DNA from: Microbacterium sp. JZ31
GTDB lineage: Bacteria > Actinomycetota > Actinomycetes > Actinomycetales > Microbacteriaceae
Direction of reading: 5' to 3'
Length of the DNA stretch: 64,000 nucleotides
Assembly (NCBI RefSeq): GCF_016805985.1
Contig: NZ_CP017661.1
Coordinates: 1,116,001 to 1,180,000 of the forward strand
Both the position numbers and the translations under genes were made by a program. Shown here one piece after another: positions 9,194 to 17,573 of this stretch (its first letter is position 1; each line of letters starts with the position of its first letter). Under the pieces are notes generated by a model. It searched no databases and was not told the origin of the DNA. It saw nothing but the letters and a program-made list of their open reading frames with translations.

Positions 9194-9199
9194 CTGCAA
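9171..9199 (-). promoter_or_regulatory. nadA promoter
   Basis: On the minus strand TTGCAG (9194-9199), a 17-nt spacer and TAATCT (9171-9176) form a sigma-70-like promoter. One operator copy fills the spacer. Confidence 0.65.
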
Positions 9200-9261
9200 C
9201 GGGCACGGGAAGAGAGCGCCGCGGGGTGGGCGGGAGCGCGGCGGCGCGGGCCGCGAGACGC

Positions 9262-9939
9262 TCAGGATGCGTCGGCCTCGGCGTTGTAGCGGTACAGGCG
9301 CGCGGGGCGGTGCTTGCCCGTGCGGAACGACTCCGTCGGCACCAGCGCCTCCGAGCCCTCCAGCAGGCGACGGAAGTTCGACGGATCCAGGCGGCGGCCG
9401 AGCACGGACTCGTACACCTCGCGCAGCTCGGTGAGCGTGAAGCGGTCGGGGAGGAGGCCCGCCGCGATGCGGCTGTATCCGACCTTGTTGCGCAGGCGCC
9501 ACAGGGCGTACTCCGCGATGCGGTTGTGGTCGAATGCGAGCGGCGGCAGGTCGTCGACGTCGAACCACTCCACGTTCTCGGGGGCGCCCGCCACGGCGCG
9601 TTGCGCGTCGACGAGATCGGAGCGCAGCAGCGCCCAGTACACGACGGACACCACGCGCGTGGGCGACCGGTCGACGTCGCCGAACGTGTACAGCTGCTCG
9701 AGGTAGCTGGGCGTGAGCGCCGTGGTCTCGGCGAGCGTGCGCGCGGCGGCGTCGGCGAGGCCCTCCGCGGCTCCCAGCCAGCCGCCGGGGAGCGCCCACA
9801 TGCTCTTGTGCGGCTCGCGCGTGCGCCGGACGAGCGGCAGCATCAGCCGGTCTGACTCCGGGTCCGGGCGCAGCGAGAAGATCACGGTCGACACGGCGAC
9901 GCGGATCTCGTCCGCGGGTCGCTCGCTCGTGTCGCTCAC
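9262..9939 (-). CDS. nrtR: NrtR, Nudix-related transcriptional repressor of NAD synthesis
   Basis: This 225-residue protein has an N-terminal Nudix-fold domain (about 10-150) and a C-terminal winged-helix domain (about 155-225, with DRFTLTELREVYESVLG and DPSNFRRLL), the NrtR architecture. The Nudix box is degenerate: GGWLGAAEGLADAAARTLAET lacks the REUXEE acidic pair. Hydrolysis is therefore unlikely and the domain should serve as an effector sensor (ADP-ribose or NAD-related in characterised NrtRs). It sits directly upstream of nadA on the same strand, and paired palindromes lie in the nadA promoter. GTG at 9939 follows TAGGGT by 6 nt, predicting a leaderless mRNA. Confidence 0.9.
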   Translation of the reverse strand: MSDTSERPADEIRVAVSTVIFSLRPDPESDRLMLPLVRRTREPHKSMWALPGGWLGAAEGLADAAARTLAETTALTPSYLEQLYTFGDVDRSPTRVVSVVYWALLRSDLVDAQRAVAGAPENVEWFDVDDLPPLAFDHNRIAEYALWRLRNKVGYSRIAAGLLPDRFTLTELREVYESVLGRRLDPSNFRRLLEGSEALVPTESFRTGKHRPARLYRYNAEADAS

Positions 9940-9945
9940 CCTTCG

Positions 9946-9951
9946 ACCCTA
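9946..9951 (-). promoter_or_regulatory. leaderless-type -10 for nrtR
   Basis: On the minus strand TAGGGT is followed by 6 nt and the GTG start of nrtR, without a Shine-Dalgarno. Confidence 0.5.
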
Positions 9952-10015
9952 CTTCTGCCCGCGGCCGCCGCCGGAAGCGCGCAGTGCACGCTTCCGGGGC
10001 CGGGCGCCGAACAAC

Positions 10016-10029
10016 TTGACTCAGGTCAA
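10016..10029. promoter_or_regulatory. MarR-type operator 1 (TTGAC-N4-GTCAA)
   Basis: A perfect 5-bp inverted repeat with a 4-nt spacer covers the -35 of the DHA2 exporter. It matches the second site at 10044-10059. Confidence 0.65.
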
Positions 10030-10045
10030 CGATCTGTGACATAGT
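10016..10045 (+). promoter_or_regulatory. promoter of the DHA2 exporter
   Basis: TTGACT (10016-10021), an 18-nt spacer and CATAGT (10040-10045) precede the ATG at 10052 by only 6 nt. There is no ribosome site, so the transcript should be leaderless. Confidence 0.65.
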
Positions 10046-10059
10046 TGACGCATGTCAAC
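10044..10059. promoter_or_regulatory. MarR-type operator 2 over the start codon (GTTGAC-N4-GTCAAC)
   Basis: A perfect 6-bp inverted repeat with a 4-nt spacer begins inside the -10 region and spans the ATG at 10052. Its centre is 29 bp from that of operator 1. The MarR gene at the end of the same operon is the likely ligand. Confidence 0.7.
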
Positions 10060-12061
10060 CGATCTTGCGAGCCCAGACACCGATACGAGATCCACGCCCG
10101 CGATGCGTCCGGCGCAGGTGCTGCAGGCCATCTCCGGCCTGATGGCGGCGATGTTCGTCGTGCTGATCTCGTCGACGGTCGTCGCCACGCCCATGCCGCA
10201 GATCATGGCCGACCTCGGCGGCACCAACACGGAGTACACGTGGGTGCTCGTCGCCGCGTTCCTCACCATGACGGTCACGACCCCCGTGTGGGGCAAGCTG
10301 TCCGACATCTTCAATCGCAAGGCGCTGCTGCAGATCGCGCTGGCGATCTTCACGCTCGCCACCGTCGCCGCGGGCTTCGCGGGCTACATCGGCGGCGACA
10401 GCCACGACGGTGGCGCGTCCTGGCTCATCGGCTGGCGCTTCGTGCAGGCGGTCGGCACCGGCGGTCTCATGGCCCTCGGTCAGGTGGTCATCGCCGACAT
10501 CATCTCGCCGCGCGAGCGCGGCAAGTACATGGGCATCATGGGCGCTGTCATGGCGGTCGGCCAGATCGCCGGCCCGCTCCTCGGCGGCGTGATCGCCGAC
10601 ACGTGGGGATGGGAGTGGTGCTTCTTCGTCTGTGTGCCGATCGCCGTCGTGGCGTTCGTCATGATGCAGGCGACCCTGCACGTCACCGCACGCCCGCGTC
10701 CCGTGCGCGTCGACTTCCTCGGCATCGGCTTCGTCGTGGCCAGCATCGGCCTGTTCCTGATCTGGATCCTCTTCGGGGGCAAGCCCGCCGACGGCGGCTT
10801 CGAGTGGAACTCGGCCCTGAGCTTCCTGATCGCCGGTGCGGGCGTGTTCTTCGCTGCCGCGGCGATCGTCATCGAGTTCCGCGCCAAGGCGTCCGAGCCG
10901 GCCGCGCCCGGCCAGCCTCGCCCGGTCAAGATCGACCTCGTGGGCGCCGCGTTCATCGTGTCCGGGATCTCGCTGATCCTGATCTGGATCAGCCTGGGGG
11001 GCAAGCCCGACGCCGGCGGCTTCGCATGGGACTCGCCCGCCAGCCTCACGATGGTCGGCGTGGGCGCGCTGCTCACGGTCGGCGCCATCGTCACCCAGTT
11101 CGTCGTGGCCGAGCCGATCATCCCGCTGCGCCTGTTCGCGCAGCGCACGTTCGCCCTCGCGTCGGTCGCCTCGGTCTCGGTCGGCGTGACGATGTTCGGC
11201 ACCTCGGTCTTCCTCGCGCAGTACCTGCAGTACGCGCGCGGCTTCACCCCCACGGACGCGGGGCTCGCCACGATCCCGATGGTGATCGGCTCGATGGCCG
11301 GCGCGATCGGCGTGGGCCAGGCGATCTCCCGCACGGGCAAGTGGAAGATCTTCGTCATCCTCGGCGCCGTCGTCCTGACCGCCGGTCTGGCGGGGATGTC
11401 CACCATCCACTACGACACGAACATCTGGGCGGTGTGGGGCTACATGTTCCTGCTGGGCCTGGGCTCGGGCGTGCTGATGCAGAACCTCGTGCTCGTCACC
11501 CAGAACTCGCTGCCGCCGACGATGCTCGGCTCGGGCAGCGGCGCGATCACGTTCTTCCGCAGCCTCGGCGGCACGGTCGGCGTGACGGTGCTCGGATCCA
11601 TCCTGGGCACGCAGGTGGGCGACAAGATCAAGACGGGCCTCGAGGAGCTGGTGGCGAAGATCGACCCCACACTCGGCGTCCCGCAGCTGCTCGCGGACAA
11701 CCCCGACTGCGCCGACAGCCTCCAGCAGATGCAGTCCGGCAGCCTCCCCGACATCGCCGCCCTGTGCGAGCCCGTCCGCACGGTCGTGGAGAGCGGATAC
11801 GGCGACTCGATCGCGCACCTGTTCCTTCTCGTGGTGCCGCTCGCGATCGTGACGCTGATCTGCACGATCTTCCTGCCGAACAAGCCCCTGTCGCGCAAGA
11901 CCGCGGCGCAGCAGATCGAGGAGGAGCTGGGCGCCGAGCTCTCGGCGCTCGAGCCCGCCGAGCGGGGTGGCGCGGGCTTCCGCGAGCTCGTCGAGACCGG
12001 CCGGATCACGCTGCCGGGCGAGCAGCCGACGCGCCGCAGCCGGCGCCGCGACGGCGAGTGA
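10052..12061 (+). CDS. DHA2 (EmrB/QacA) family MFS exporter with duplicated central linker
   Basis: This 669-residue membrane protein belongs to the proton-driven drug exporters. MFS motif A appears as WGKLSDIFNRKALL in the loop after helix 2, and motif C-like glycine-rich helices follow near GQIAGPLLGG. Family members have 14 helices. Here the central two-helix segment, residues 215-288, is followed by a gapless second copy at 289-362. Both contain LIWI, GGKP, GGF and W-x-S at matching positions, with roughly 30 identities over 64 residues by eye. That predicts 16 helices. The C-terminus is a hydrophilic tail of about 60 residues. Expression is probably repressed by the downstream MarR protein through palindromes over its promoter. 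Confidence 0.9.
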   Translation: MSTDLASPDTDTRSTPAMRPAQVLQAISGLMAAMFVVLISSTVVATPMPQIMADLGGTNTEYTWVLVAAFLTMTVTTPVWGKLSDIFNRKALLQIALAIFTLATVAAGFAGYIGGDSHDGGASWLIGWRFVQAVGTGGLMALGQVVIADIISPRERGKYMGIMGAVMAVGQIAGPLLGGVIADTWGWEWCFFVCVPIAVVAFVMMQATLHVTARPRPVRVDFLGIGFVVASIGLFLIWILFGGKPADGGFEWNSALSFLIAGAGVFFAAAAIVIEFRAKASEPAAPGQPRPVKIDLVGAAFIVSGISLILIWISLGGKPDAGGFAWDSPASLTMVGVGALLTVGAIVTQFVVAEPIIPLRLFAQRTFALASVASVSVGVTMFGTSVFLAQYLQYARGFTPTDAGLATIPMVIGSMAGAIGVGQAISRTGKWKIFVILGAVVLTAGLAGMSTIHYDTNIWAVWGYMFLLGLGSGVLMQNLVLVTQNSLPPTMLGSGSGAITFFRSLGGTVGVTVLGSILGTQVGDKIKTGLEELVAKIDPTLGVPQLLADNPDCADSLQQMQSGSLPDIAALCEPVRTVVESGYGDSIAHLFLLVVPLAIVTLICTIFLPNKPLSRKTAAQQIEEELGAELSALEPAERGGAGFRELVETGRITLPGEQPTRRSRRRDGE

Positions 12062-12089
12062 GCGCGCCGTGGTCCACGAGAATCGGGAC

Positions 12090-12545
12090 ATGCAGGGAGA
12101 GTCCATCGACGAGCTCGAGGCGGCCTTCGCGGCGCTCGGGCCGCTGATCAAGGAGTGGCGCAGCTCGGTCGCGTCCGAGTTCGACCCGGAGATGCGGCCG
12201 GGCACCTGGATGGTGCTGCGCACCGTGCTGCACGCGGCCCGCTCCCAGGGCGAGCCGCTGACGGTGTCGGACATCATCGCCGAGACGCAGATCGACAAGT
12301 CGGTCGTGTCCCGTCACCTGCGCGACCTGAAGGAGAACGGCTTCGTCACCCTGCATCGCTCGGAGGCGGATGCGCGCGTGTTCGTCGTCGAGCCGACGGA
12401 GGCCGCGCGCGACCGGGAGGCCGCGATCAAGCGCATCGCCCGCTCGCGCTACCGCCTGCTGTTCGGCGACTGGGAGGAGCGGGACATCTCCGAGCTGACG
12501 CGACTGCTCAACCGGCTCGCGCAGTCGACGCACCGGCTGCGCTGA
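12090..12545 (+). CDS. MarR-family regulator of the DHA2 exporter
   Basis: This protein of about 151 residues has a MarR winged-helix core: GTWMVLRTVLHAA, then LTVSDIIAETQIDKSVVSRHLRDL as the helix-turn-helix and recognition helix (about 60-85). The wing GFVTLHRSEADARVFVVEPT follows, with a long C-terminal dimerisation helix. It follows the exporter by 28 nt (7 nt if GTG at 12069 is used, which is a real alternative) and is presumably co-transcribed. Autoregulation through the TTGAC-N4-GTCAA sites is inferred from the arrangement. The ligand is unknown, but an exported compound is the usual case. Confidence 0.85.
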   Translation: MQGESIDELEAAFAALGPLIKEWRSSVASEFDPEMRPGTWMVLRTVLHAARSQGEPLTVSDIIAETQIDKSVVSRHLRDLKENGFVTLHRSEADARVFVVEPTEAARDREAAIKRIARSRYRLLFGDWEERDISELTRLLNRLAQSTHRLR

Positions 12546-12565
12546 CCCGTCCGGCAGCACGACCT

Positions 12566-12602
12566 GCAGCCCGCCGCGCCGTCTTCCGGCGCGGCGGGCT
12601 GC
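12566..12602 (+). terminator. strong hairpin terminator after marR
   Basis: An exact 15-bp GC-rich stem (12566-12580 with 12588-12602) closes a 7-nt loop. It has no U-run, as is common in actinobacteria. It separates marR from the glycine riboswitch. Confidence 0.75.
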
Positions 12603-12673
12603 TGCGCGATATGCTGACCCGAGCACCGCGCGCAACCCTCGGCGCGGCACAACCGAATACGGCCCCATGATCC

Positions 12674-12885
12674 CCGCGGGAGAGTCGCCGGGCGTCAGGA
12701 TCCAGCGGATCCGGCGCGAGCGCGACACCGAAGGAGCAAGCCTCCCCGCCAATCTCTCAGGTCCACGTACCGTGCGGATCGGGCCACTCTGGAAAGTGGA
12801 GCCCATGCTCCCGCCGACGGTGAAAGACGACGCGCTCGCGCAGGCGCCGCCGAAACTCTCAGGTCCATGACAGAGGGGGAGTTCT
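12674..12885 (+). promoter_or_regulatory. tandem glycine riboswitch (two aptamers)
   Basis: Both aptamers show family hallmarks. The first (about 12674-12797) has GCGGGAGAG, ACACCGAAGGAGCAA, ATCTCTCAGG and CCACTCTGGAAAG. The second (about 12798-12885) has CGCCGACGGTGAAAG, GAAACTCTCAGG and CATGACAGAGGGGGAG. The position 5' of gcvT-gcvH-gcvP matches the known role of turning on glycine cleavage when glycine is abundant. A TATGCT hexamer at 12610-12615, just after the marR terminator, could be the -10 of the transcript, but no -35 is convincing. Confidence 0.93.
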
Positions 12886-12922
12886 CCCGGTCTCATCCGA
12901 GATCCGGGGCACTGGAGAACTC
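12879..12922 (+). promoter_or_regulatory. riboswitch expression platform sequestering the gcvT ribosome site
   Basis: GAGTTCTCC at 12879-12887 is exactly complementary to GGAGAACTC at 12914-12922. The latter contains the Shine-Dalgarno and abuts the ATG. An inner hairpin (about 12888-12894 with 12899-12906) strengthens it. The left arm begins within GGGAG (12877-12881), which can instead close the P1 helix of aptamer 2 with CTCCC near 12808-12812. Glycine binding would therefore favour P1 and free the ribosome site. The pairing is seen; the switching is inferred. Confidence 0.7.
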
Positions 12923-14041
12923 ATGGACGCCCTCGACACCCCTCCCGACGGGGACCCGCGCGAGACGCCGCTGCGCGGCGAGCACGAGGCCCTCGGCGCC
13001 TCGTTCACGGACTTCGGCGGCTGGCTCATGCCGGTGCGCTACTCGTCGGACCTCGCGGAGCATCACGCGGTGCGCCAGGCGGCGGGCCTGTTCGACATCT
13101 CGCACATGGGCGAGCTCCTCGTCGAGGGACCTGGAGCGGGCGAGTTTCTCAACCGCGCCCTGGCCGGTGCCATCTCGGCCGTGCCCGTCGGCCGCGCCAA
13201 GTACACGATGATCCTCGCGGAGGACGGCGGCATCCTGGACGACCTGATCGTCTACCGCCTGCAGGACGAGGTGTTCCTCGTGATCGCGAACGCCGGCAAC
13301 CGCGAGACCGTCGCCCGCGCGCTGACCGACCGGGTCGCGGGCTTCGACGCGACGGTCGAGGACCAGAGCGACGACTACGCGCTGATCGCGCTGCAGGGGC
13401 CCGCGGCGGAGCGCGTCCTCGCCGCGGTCTCAGTGGTGACGGACGTCTCGCCCGCGCTCGTCGACCTGCGGAACTACGCCTGGGGATCCGCGTTCTTCGA
13501 GGGCGAGCCGCTGCTGATCGCCCGCACCGGCTACACGGGCGAGGACGGCTTCGAGCTGCTCGTCCCTGTCGCGCACGCCGCCGCGCTCTGGCGTGCGCTG
13601 CTGTCGGCGGGCGAGCCGCACGGCCTCGTTCCCGCGGGCCTCGCCGCGCGCGACACCCTGCGGCTCGAGGCCGGGATGCCGCTGTACGGTCACGAGCTCT
13701 CGCGCGACATCGTCCCCGCGCAGGCGGGCCTCGGCCGCGTGATCCCCGCCGGCAAGACGGGCTTCGTCGGCGAGCACGCGCCGCGCGAGGGGGCACGCGC
13801 GCTGATCGGCCTGTCGGCGGAGGGCCGCCGCGCCGGGCGCGCGGGATACGCCGTGTACCGCGGAGACGACCTCGTGGGCGAGATCACGAGCGGCGCGCTC
13901 AGCCCCACCCTCGGCCACCCCATCGCCATGGCGTTCGTCGATCCCGACGCCGCGCACGCAACCGACCTGACCATCGACATCCGCGGCACGCGCATCCCGG
14001 CGTCCGTGACCGACCTGCCCTTCTACCGGAGGAACTCATGA
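12923..14041 (+). CDS. gcvT: aminomethyltransferase (glycine cleavage T protein)
   Basis: This 372-residue cytosolic protein transfers the aminomethyl carbon from the lipoyl arm of GcvH to tetrahydrofolate, releasing ammonia. The early block [20 protein letters not shown], the [19 protein letters not shown] region, the folate-site block [15 protein letters not shown] and the C-terminal barrel are all present, and length is normal. ATG at 12923 is preceded directly by GGAGAACTC, the element controlled by the riboswitch. Its stop overlaps the gcvH start by 4 bases. Confidence 0.96.
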   Translation: MDALDTPPDGDPRETPLRGEHEALGASFTDFGGWLMPVRYSSDLAEHHAVRQAAGLFDISHMGELLVEGPGAGEFLNRALAGAISAVPVGRAKYTMILAEDGGILDDLIVYRLQDEVFLVIANAGNRETVARALTDRVAGFDATVEDQSDDYALIALQGPAAERVLAAVSVVTDVSPALVDLRNYAWGSAFFEGEPLLIARTGYTGEDGFELLVPVAHAAALWRALLSAGEPHGLVPAGLAARDTLRLEAGMPLYGHELSRDIVPAQAGLGRVIPAGKTGFVGEHAPREGARALIGLSAEGRRAGRAGYAVYRGDDLVGEITSGALSPTLGHPIAMAFVDPDAAHATDLTIDIRGTRIPASVTDLPFYRRNS

Positions 14042-14418
14042 CCGACCTCAACGCCCTCTCCTACACCGCCGAGCACGAGTGGATCGCCGTGGACGGCGAC
14101 GTCGCGACGATCGGCATCACCGACTACGCGGCGGATCAGCTGGGCGACGTCGTGTACGTCGACCTTCCCTCCGTGGGCACCACGGTGACGGCCGGCCAGG
14201 TCTTCGGCGAGATCGAGTCGACCAAGTCCGTCTCGGAGCTGTACGCGCCGGTCGACGGCGAGGTCGTCGAGGTCAACGACGACGTCGACGCGGACCCGGC
14301 GACCGTCAACTCCGACGCGTTCGCGGCCTGGCTCATCCGGGTGCGCGTGACGTCCGAGCCCTCGGGCCTGCTCGACCGCGACGCGTACGTCGCGCTGACG
14401 GGCGGCGACGCGCAGTGA
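14038..14418 (+). CDS. gcvH: glycine cleavage system H protein (lipoyl carrier)
   Basis: This 126-residue protein shuttles the aminomethyl group between GcvP and GcvT on a lipoylated lysine. The lipoylation site is in [20 protein letters not shown], lysine near residue 64. The upstream block [20 protein letters not shown] and the ATGA overlap with gcvT are typical. GcvP begins inside its stop codon region (GTGA), so the three genes are translationally coupled. Confidence 0.97.
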   Translation: MTDLNALSYTAEHEWIAVDGDVATIGITDYAADQLGDVVYVDLPSVGTTVTAGQVFGEIESTKSVSELYAPVDGEVVEVNDDVDADPATVNSDAFAAWLIRVRVTSEPSGLLDRDAYVALTGGDAQ

Positions 14419-17285
14419 GCCTCGACTACGCAACGCGGCACATCGGCACCTCCGCGACCGACCACGAGACGATGGCGGAGGCCGTCGGCATCCCGGCGGA
14501 CGACCGCCGCGCGCTCGAGCGCTTCATGGATGTCGCGGTGCCGCCCGTCATCCGCACCGGATCGCCCCACGGTGAGGGGCGGCTGCCGCAGCGGGGCGTC
14601 TCGGAGGCCCAGGCGCTCGCCGAGCTGCGCGCGCTCGCCGCGCAGAACCGCGTGCTCACGCCGATGATCGGCCTCGGCTACAGCGACACCCTGACCCCGT
14701 CCGTCATCCAGCGGAACGTGCTCGAGAACCCGTCCTGGTACACGGCTTACACGCCGTACCAGCCCGAGATCTCGCAGGGCCGGCTCGAGGCGCTGCTGAA
14801 CTTCCAGACGATGGTGGGCGACCTCACGGGGCTACCGGTCGCGAACGCGTCGATGCTCGACGAGGCGACCGCCGCGGTCGAGGGGATGCTGGTCGCGCGT
14901 CGCGCCGTGCGCGGCGGCGGCGACGTGTTCGTCGTCGACGCGGACGCGCTGCCGCAGACGAAGGCCGTGCTGGCGGTGCGCGCCGAGGCACTGGGCATCG
15001 AGCTCGTGGAGCTCGACCTCGCGGGCGGCGCCGAGCTGCCGGAGGGCCTGTTCGGGGCCCTGGTCCAGTACCCCGGCGCATCGGGGCGGATCTGGGACCC
15101 CTCGGGAGTGATCGACGCCGTGCACGTCGCGGGCGGCCAGGTGGTCGTCGCCGCCGACCTCATGGCGCTGACGCTCGTCGCATCGCCCGGGTCGCTCGGC
15201 GCGGACATCGTGGTCGGGTCCACGCAGCGCTTCGGTGTGCCGCTCGGCTTCGGCGGCCCGCACGCGGGCTACATGGCCGTGCGCACGGGCCTCGAGCGCC
15301 AGCTGCCCGGACGCCTCGTGGGCGTGTCCGTCGACGCGGAGGGGAAGCCCGCGTACCGGCTCGCACTGCAGACGCGCGAGCAGCACATCCGCCGCGAGAA
15401 GGCGACGTCGAACATCTGCACCGCGCAGGTGCTGCTCGCCGTCATGGCGTCGATGTACGCCGTCTACCACGGGCCGACCGGGCTGCGGGACATCGCGCGC
15501 GGCATCGCCGCCAAGACCACGCTGCTGCGCGACTGGCTCGCGGAGACCGGCGCGGAGATCCTGCACGAGGCGTTCTTCGACACGCTCGCCGTGCGCGTGC
15601 CGGGCCGCGCGGACGACGTCGTCGCGACCGCGCACGAGCTCGGCGTCCTCCTGCACCGGTTCGACGTCGACACGGTCGGCGTCTCGGTCGGCGAGGCCAC
15701 GACGATGACGGACCTCCACCGCGTCGCGCGGGCCTTCGGCGGCCCGGAGCGGCGGTCCTTCGGGCACTTCGAGAAGCAGGCGCCCGACAGCATCCCCGCC
15801 GCGCTCCGTCGCACGGACGCTTACCTCACGCACCCCGTGTTCCACACGCACCACAGCGAAACGTCGATGATGCGCTACGTCAAGGCGCTCGCCGACAAGG
15901 ACTACGCGCTCGACCGGGGCATGATCCCGCTCGGCTCGTGCACCATGAAGCTCAACGCCGCGACCGCGATGGCGGCCATCACGTGGCCGGAGTTCGGGCG
16001 CATCCACCCGTTCGCGCCGCGCGAGGACGTGCCGGGCTACCTCGAGCTGATCTCGCAGCTCGAGGCCTGGCTTGCCGACGTCACGGGCTACGACGCGGTC
16101 TCGCTGCAGCCGAACGCCGGATCGCAGGGCGAGCTCGCGGGCCTGCTCGCGATCCGCGGCTACCACCGCTCGCGCGGCGACGTGCAGCGCGACGTGTGCC
16201 TCATCCCGTCGTCCGCGCACGGCACGAACGCGGCTTCCGCCGTGCTGGCGGGCATGAAGGTCGTCGTGGTCGCGACGGGCGAGGGCGGTGATGTCGACCT
16301 CGCGGATCTGCGCGCCAAGATCGCGGCGCACGCCGACACGCTCGCGGCGCTCATGATCACGTACCCGTCGACGCACGGCGTCTACGAGCACGACGTGCGC
16401 GACGTCACCGCGGCCGTGCACGAGGCCGGCGGCCAGGTGTACATCGACGGCGCGAACCTCAACGCGCTCGTCGGCCACTCCCGCTTCGGCGACCTGGGCG
16501 GCGACGTGTCGCACCTCAATCTGCACAAGACGTTCGCGATCCCGCACGGCGGCGGCGGCCCCGGCGTGGGACCCGTGGCGGCCAAGGCGCACCTCGCGCC
16601 CTTCCTGCCGTCGCACGCGTTCGCGCAGGGCGACGCGCACGCGGACGGCATCGGTCCCGTCTCCGCCGCGCCGTACGGCTCGGCCGGCATCCTGCCGATC
16701 ACGTGGGCCTACATCCGGATGATGGGCCGCGAGGGCCTCACGGAGGCGACGAGCGCGGCCGTGCTCGCGGCGAACTACGTCGCCGCACGGCTCAAGGACC
16801 ACTACCCGGTGCTGTACACGGGCGAGGACGGCCTCGTCGCGCACGAGTGCATCCTGGATCTGCGTCCGCTGCGCGAGCGCACAGGGATCACGGTCGACGA
16901 CGTCGCCAAGCGCCTGATCGACTACGGCTTCCACGCCCCGACCATGTCGTTCCCCGTCGCGGGCACTCTCATGGTCGAGCCGACGGAGTCGGAGGACCTC
17001 GCCGAGCTCGACCGCTTCGCCGACGCCATGATCGCGATCCACGCCGAGGCCGAGCGCGTTGCGGCGGGGGAGTGGCCCGCGGACGACAACCCGCTCGTGA
17101 ACGCACCGCACACCGCGGCCGCGGCGGTGGCGTCCGACTGGGCGCACCCCTACGCGCGCGAGCTCGCGGTGTATCCGACCGGATCCGTCGCGGCGAAGTA
17201 CTGGCCGCCCGTGCGTCGTGTCGACCAGGCCTACGGCGACCGCAACCTCGTGTGCGCCTGCCCGCCGATCGAGGCGTTCGCCTAG
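14415..17285 (+). CDS. gcvP: glycine dehydrogenase (decarboxylating), P protein
   Basis: This 956-residue PLP enzyme decarboxylates glycine and loads the aminomethyl group onto GcvH. It is the fused form in which N- and C-terminal halves (equivalent to GcvPA and GcvPB) lie in one chain. The PLP lysine is in [18 protein letters not shown], about residue 705. [13 protein letters not shown] opens the protein and [13 protein letters not shown] starts the second half. GTG at 14415 overlaps the gcvH stop by 4 bases. No gcvL/lpd gene is nearby, so dihydrolipoamide dehydrogenase must be encoded elsewhere. Confidence 0.96.
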   Translation: MSLDYATRHIGTSATDHETMAEAVGIPADDRRALERFMDVAVPPVIRTGSPHGEGRLPQRGVSEAQALAELRALAAQNRVLTPMIGLGYSDTLTPSVIQRNVLENPSWYTAYTPYQPEISQGRLEALLNFQTMVGDLTGLPVANASMLDEATAAVEGMLVARRAVRGGGDVFVVDADALPQTKAVLAVRAEALGIELVELDLAGGAELPEGLFGALVQYPGASGRIWDPSGVIDAVHVAGGQVVVAADLMALTLVASPGSLGADIVVGSTQRFGVPLGFGGPHAGYMAVRTGLERQLPGRLVGVSVDAEGKPAYRLALQTREQHIRREKATSNICTAQVLLAVMASMYAVYHGPTGLRDIARGIAAKTTLLRDWLAETGAEILHEAFFDTLAVRVPGRADDVVATAHELGVLLHRFDVDTVGVSVGEATTMTDLHRVARAFGGPERRSFGHFEKQAPDSIPAALRRTDAYLTHPVFHTHHSETSMMRYVKALADKDYALDRGMIPLGSCTMKLNAATAMAAITWPEFGRIHPFAPREDVPGYLELISQLEAWLADVTGYDAVSLQPNAGSQGELAGLLAIRGYHRSRGDVQRDVCLIPSSAHGTNAASAVLAGMKVVVVATGEGGDVDLADLRAKIAAHADTLAALMITYPSTHGVYEHDVRDVTAAVHEAGGQVYIDGANLNALVGHSRFGDLGGDVSHLNLHKTFAIPHGGGGPGVGPVAAKAHLAPFLPSHAFAQGDAHADGIGPVSAAPYGSAGILPITWAYIRMMGREGLTEATSAAVLAANYVAARLKDHYPVLYTGEDGLVAHECILDLRPLRERTGITVDDVAKRLIDYGFHAPTMSFPVAGTLMVEPTESEDLAELDRFADAMIAIHAEAERVAAGEWPADDNPLVNAPHTAAAAVASDWAHPYARELAVYPTGSVAAKYWPPVRRVDQAYGDRNLVCACPPIEAFA

Positions 17286-17291
17286 GACGCG

Positions 17292-17389
17292 GAGCGAGCG
17301 ACGCGAGTCGAAGCGGTCGGGACCTCGCCGAGGCATCGTGCGACCGTTTCGATTCCCTCGCTGGCGCTCGGTCGCTGAACGAACAGGGT
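17292..17389. repeat. REP-like tandem repeat, unit 1
   Basis: This unit recurs exactly 120 bp downstream (17412-17509) with about 12 differences in 98 positions by eye. Each unit holds GAGCGAGCG...GAGTCGAA..CGG and its near inverse CCGTTTCGA(T/C)TCCCTCGCT...CGGTCGCT.AACGAACAGG, so it can fold into a long imperfect hairpin. It starts a few bases after the gcvP stop. Confidence 0.8.
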
Positions 17390-17411
17390 CTGGCTGACTG
17401 GCCTGTTCGTT

Positions 17412-17509
17412 GAGCGAGCGGAGCGAGTCGAAACGGCCCAGACTCTGCCGGGGCATCGTGCGACCGTTTCGACTCCCTCGCTGGCGCTCGGTCGCTCAAC
17501 GAACAGGGT
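17412..17509. repeat. REP-like tandem repeat, unit 2
   Basis: This is the second copy of the 120-bp period. Its left arm extends leftward as CCTGTTCGTTGAGCGAGCGG (17402-17421), the inverse of CGCTCAACGAACAGG at its right end. The full stem is therefore better preserved than in unit 1. It may act as a bidirectional terminator after gcvP. Confidence 0.8.
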
Positions 17510-17561
17510 GTCGCCGTGTCCGTGCTGTCGGACGCCCTGCGGCCACCGCCGCGACCGCCGG

Positions 17562-17567
17562 TAGGTT
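17562..17567 (+). promoter_or_regulatory. leaderless-type -10 for the acetyltransferase
   Basis: TAGGTT followed by 6 nt and the GTG start at 17574; no ribosome site. Confidence 0.45.
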
Positions 17568-17573
17568 TGGCCC

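Noticed and set aside
9210..9261. Terminator after nrtR
   Set aside because: GCGCCGC at 9216-9222 and GCGGCGC at 9241-9247 could pair, but a 7-bp stem with an 18-nt loop in GC-rich DNA is weak evidence.
14832..17456. 874-codon minus-strand open frame opposite gcvP
   Set aside because: No motif, and it runs through the REP-like repeat. GcvP explains the region.
17281..17520. Possible CRISPR array in the gap after gcvP
   Set aside because: Only two units of 120 bp that are alike across most of their length, so there are no unique spacers and no cas genes. Read as REP-like tandem repeats instead.
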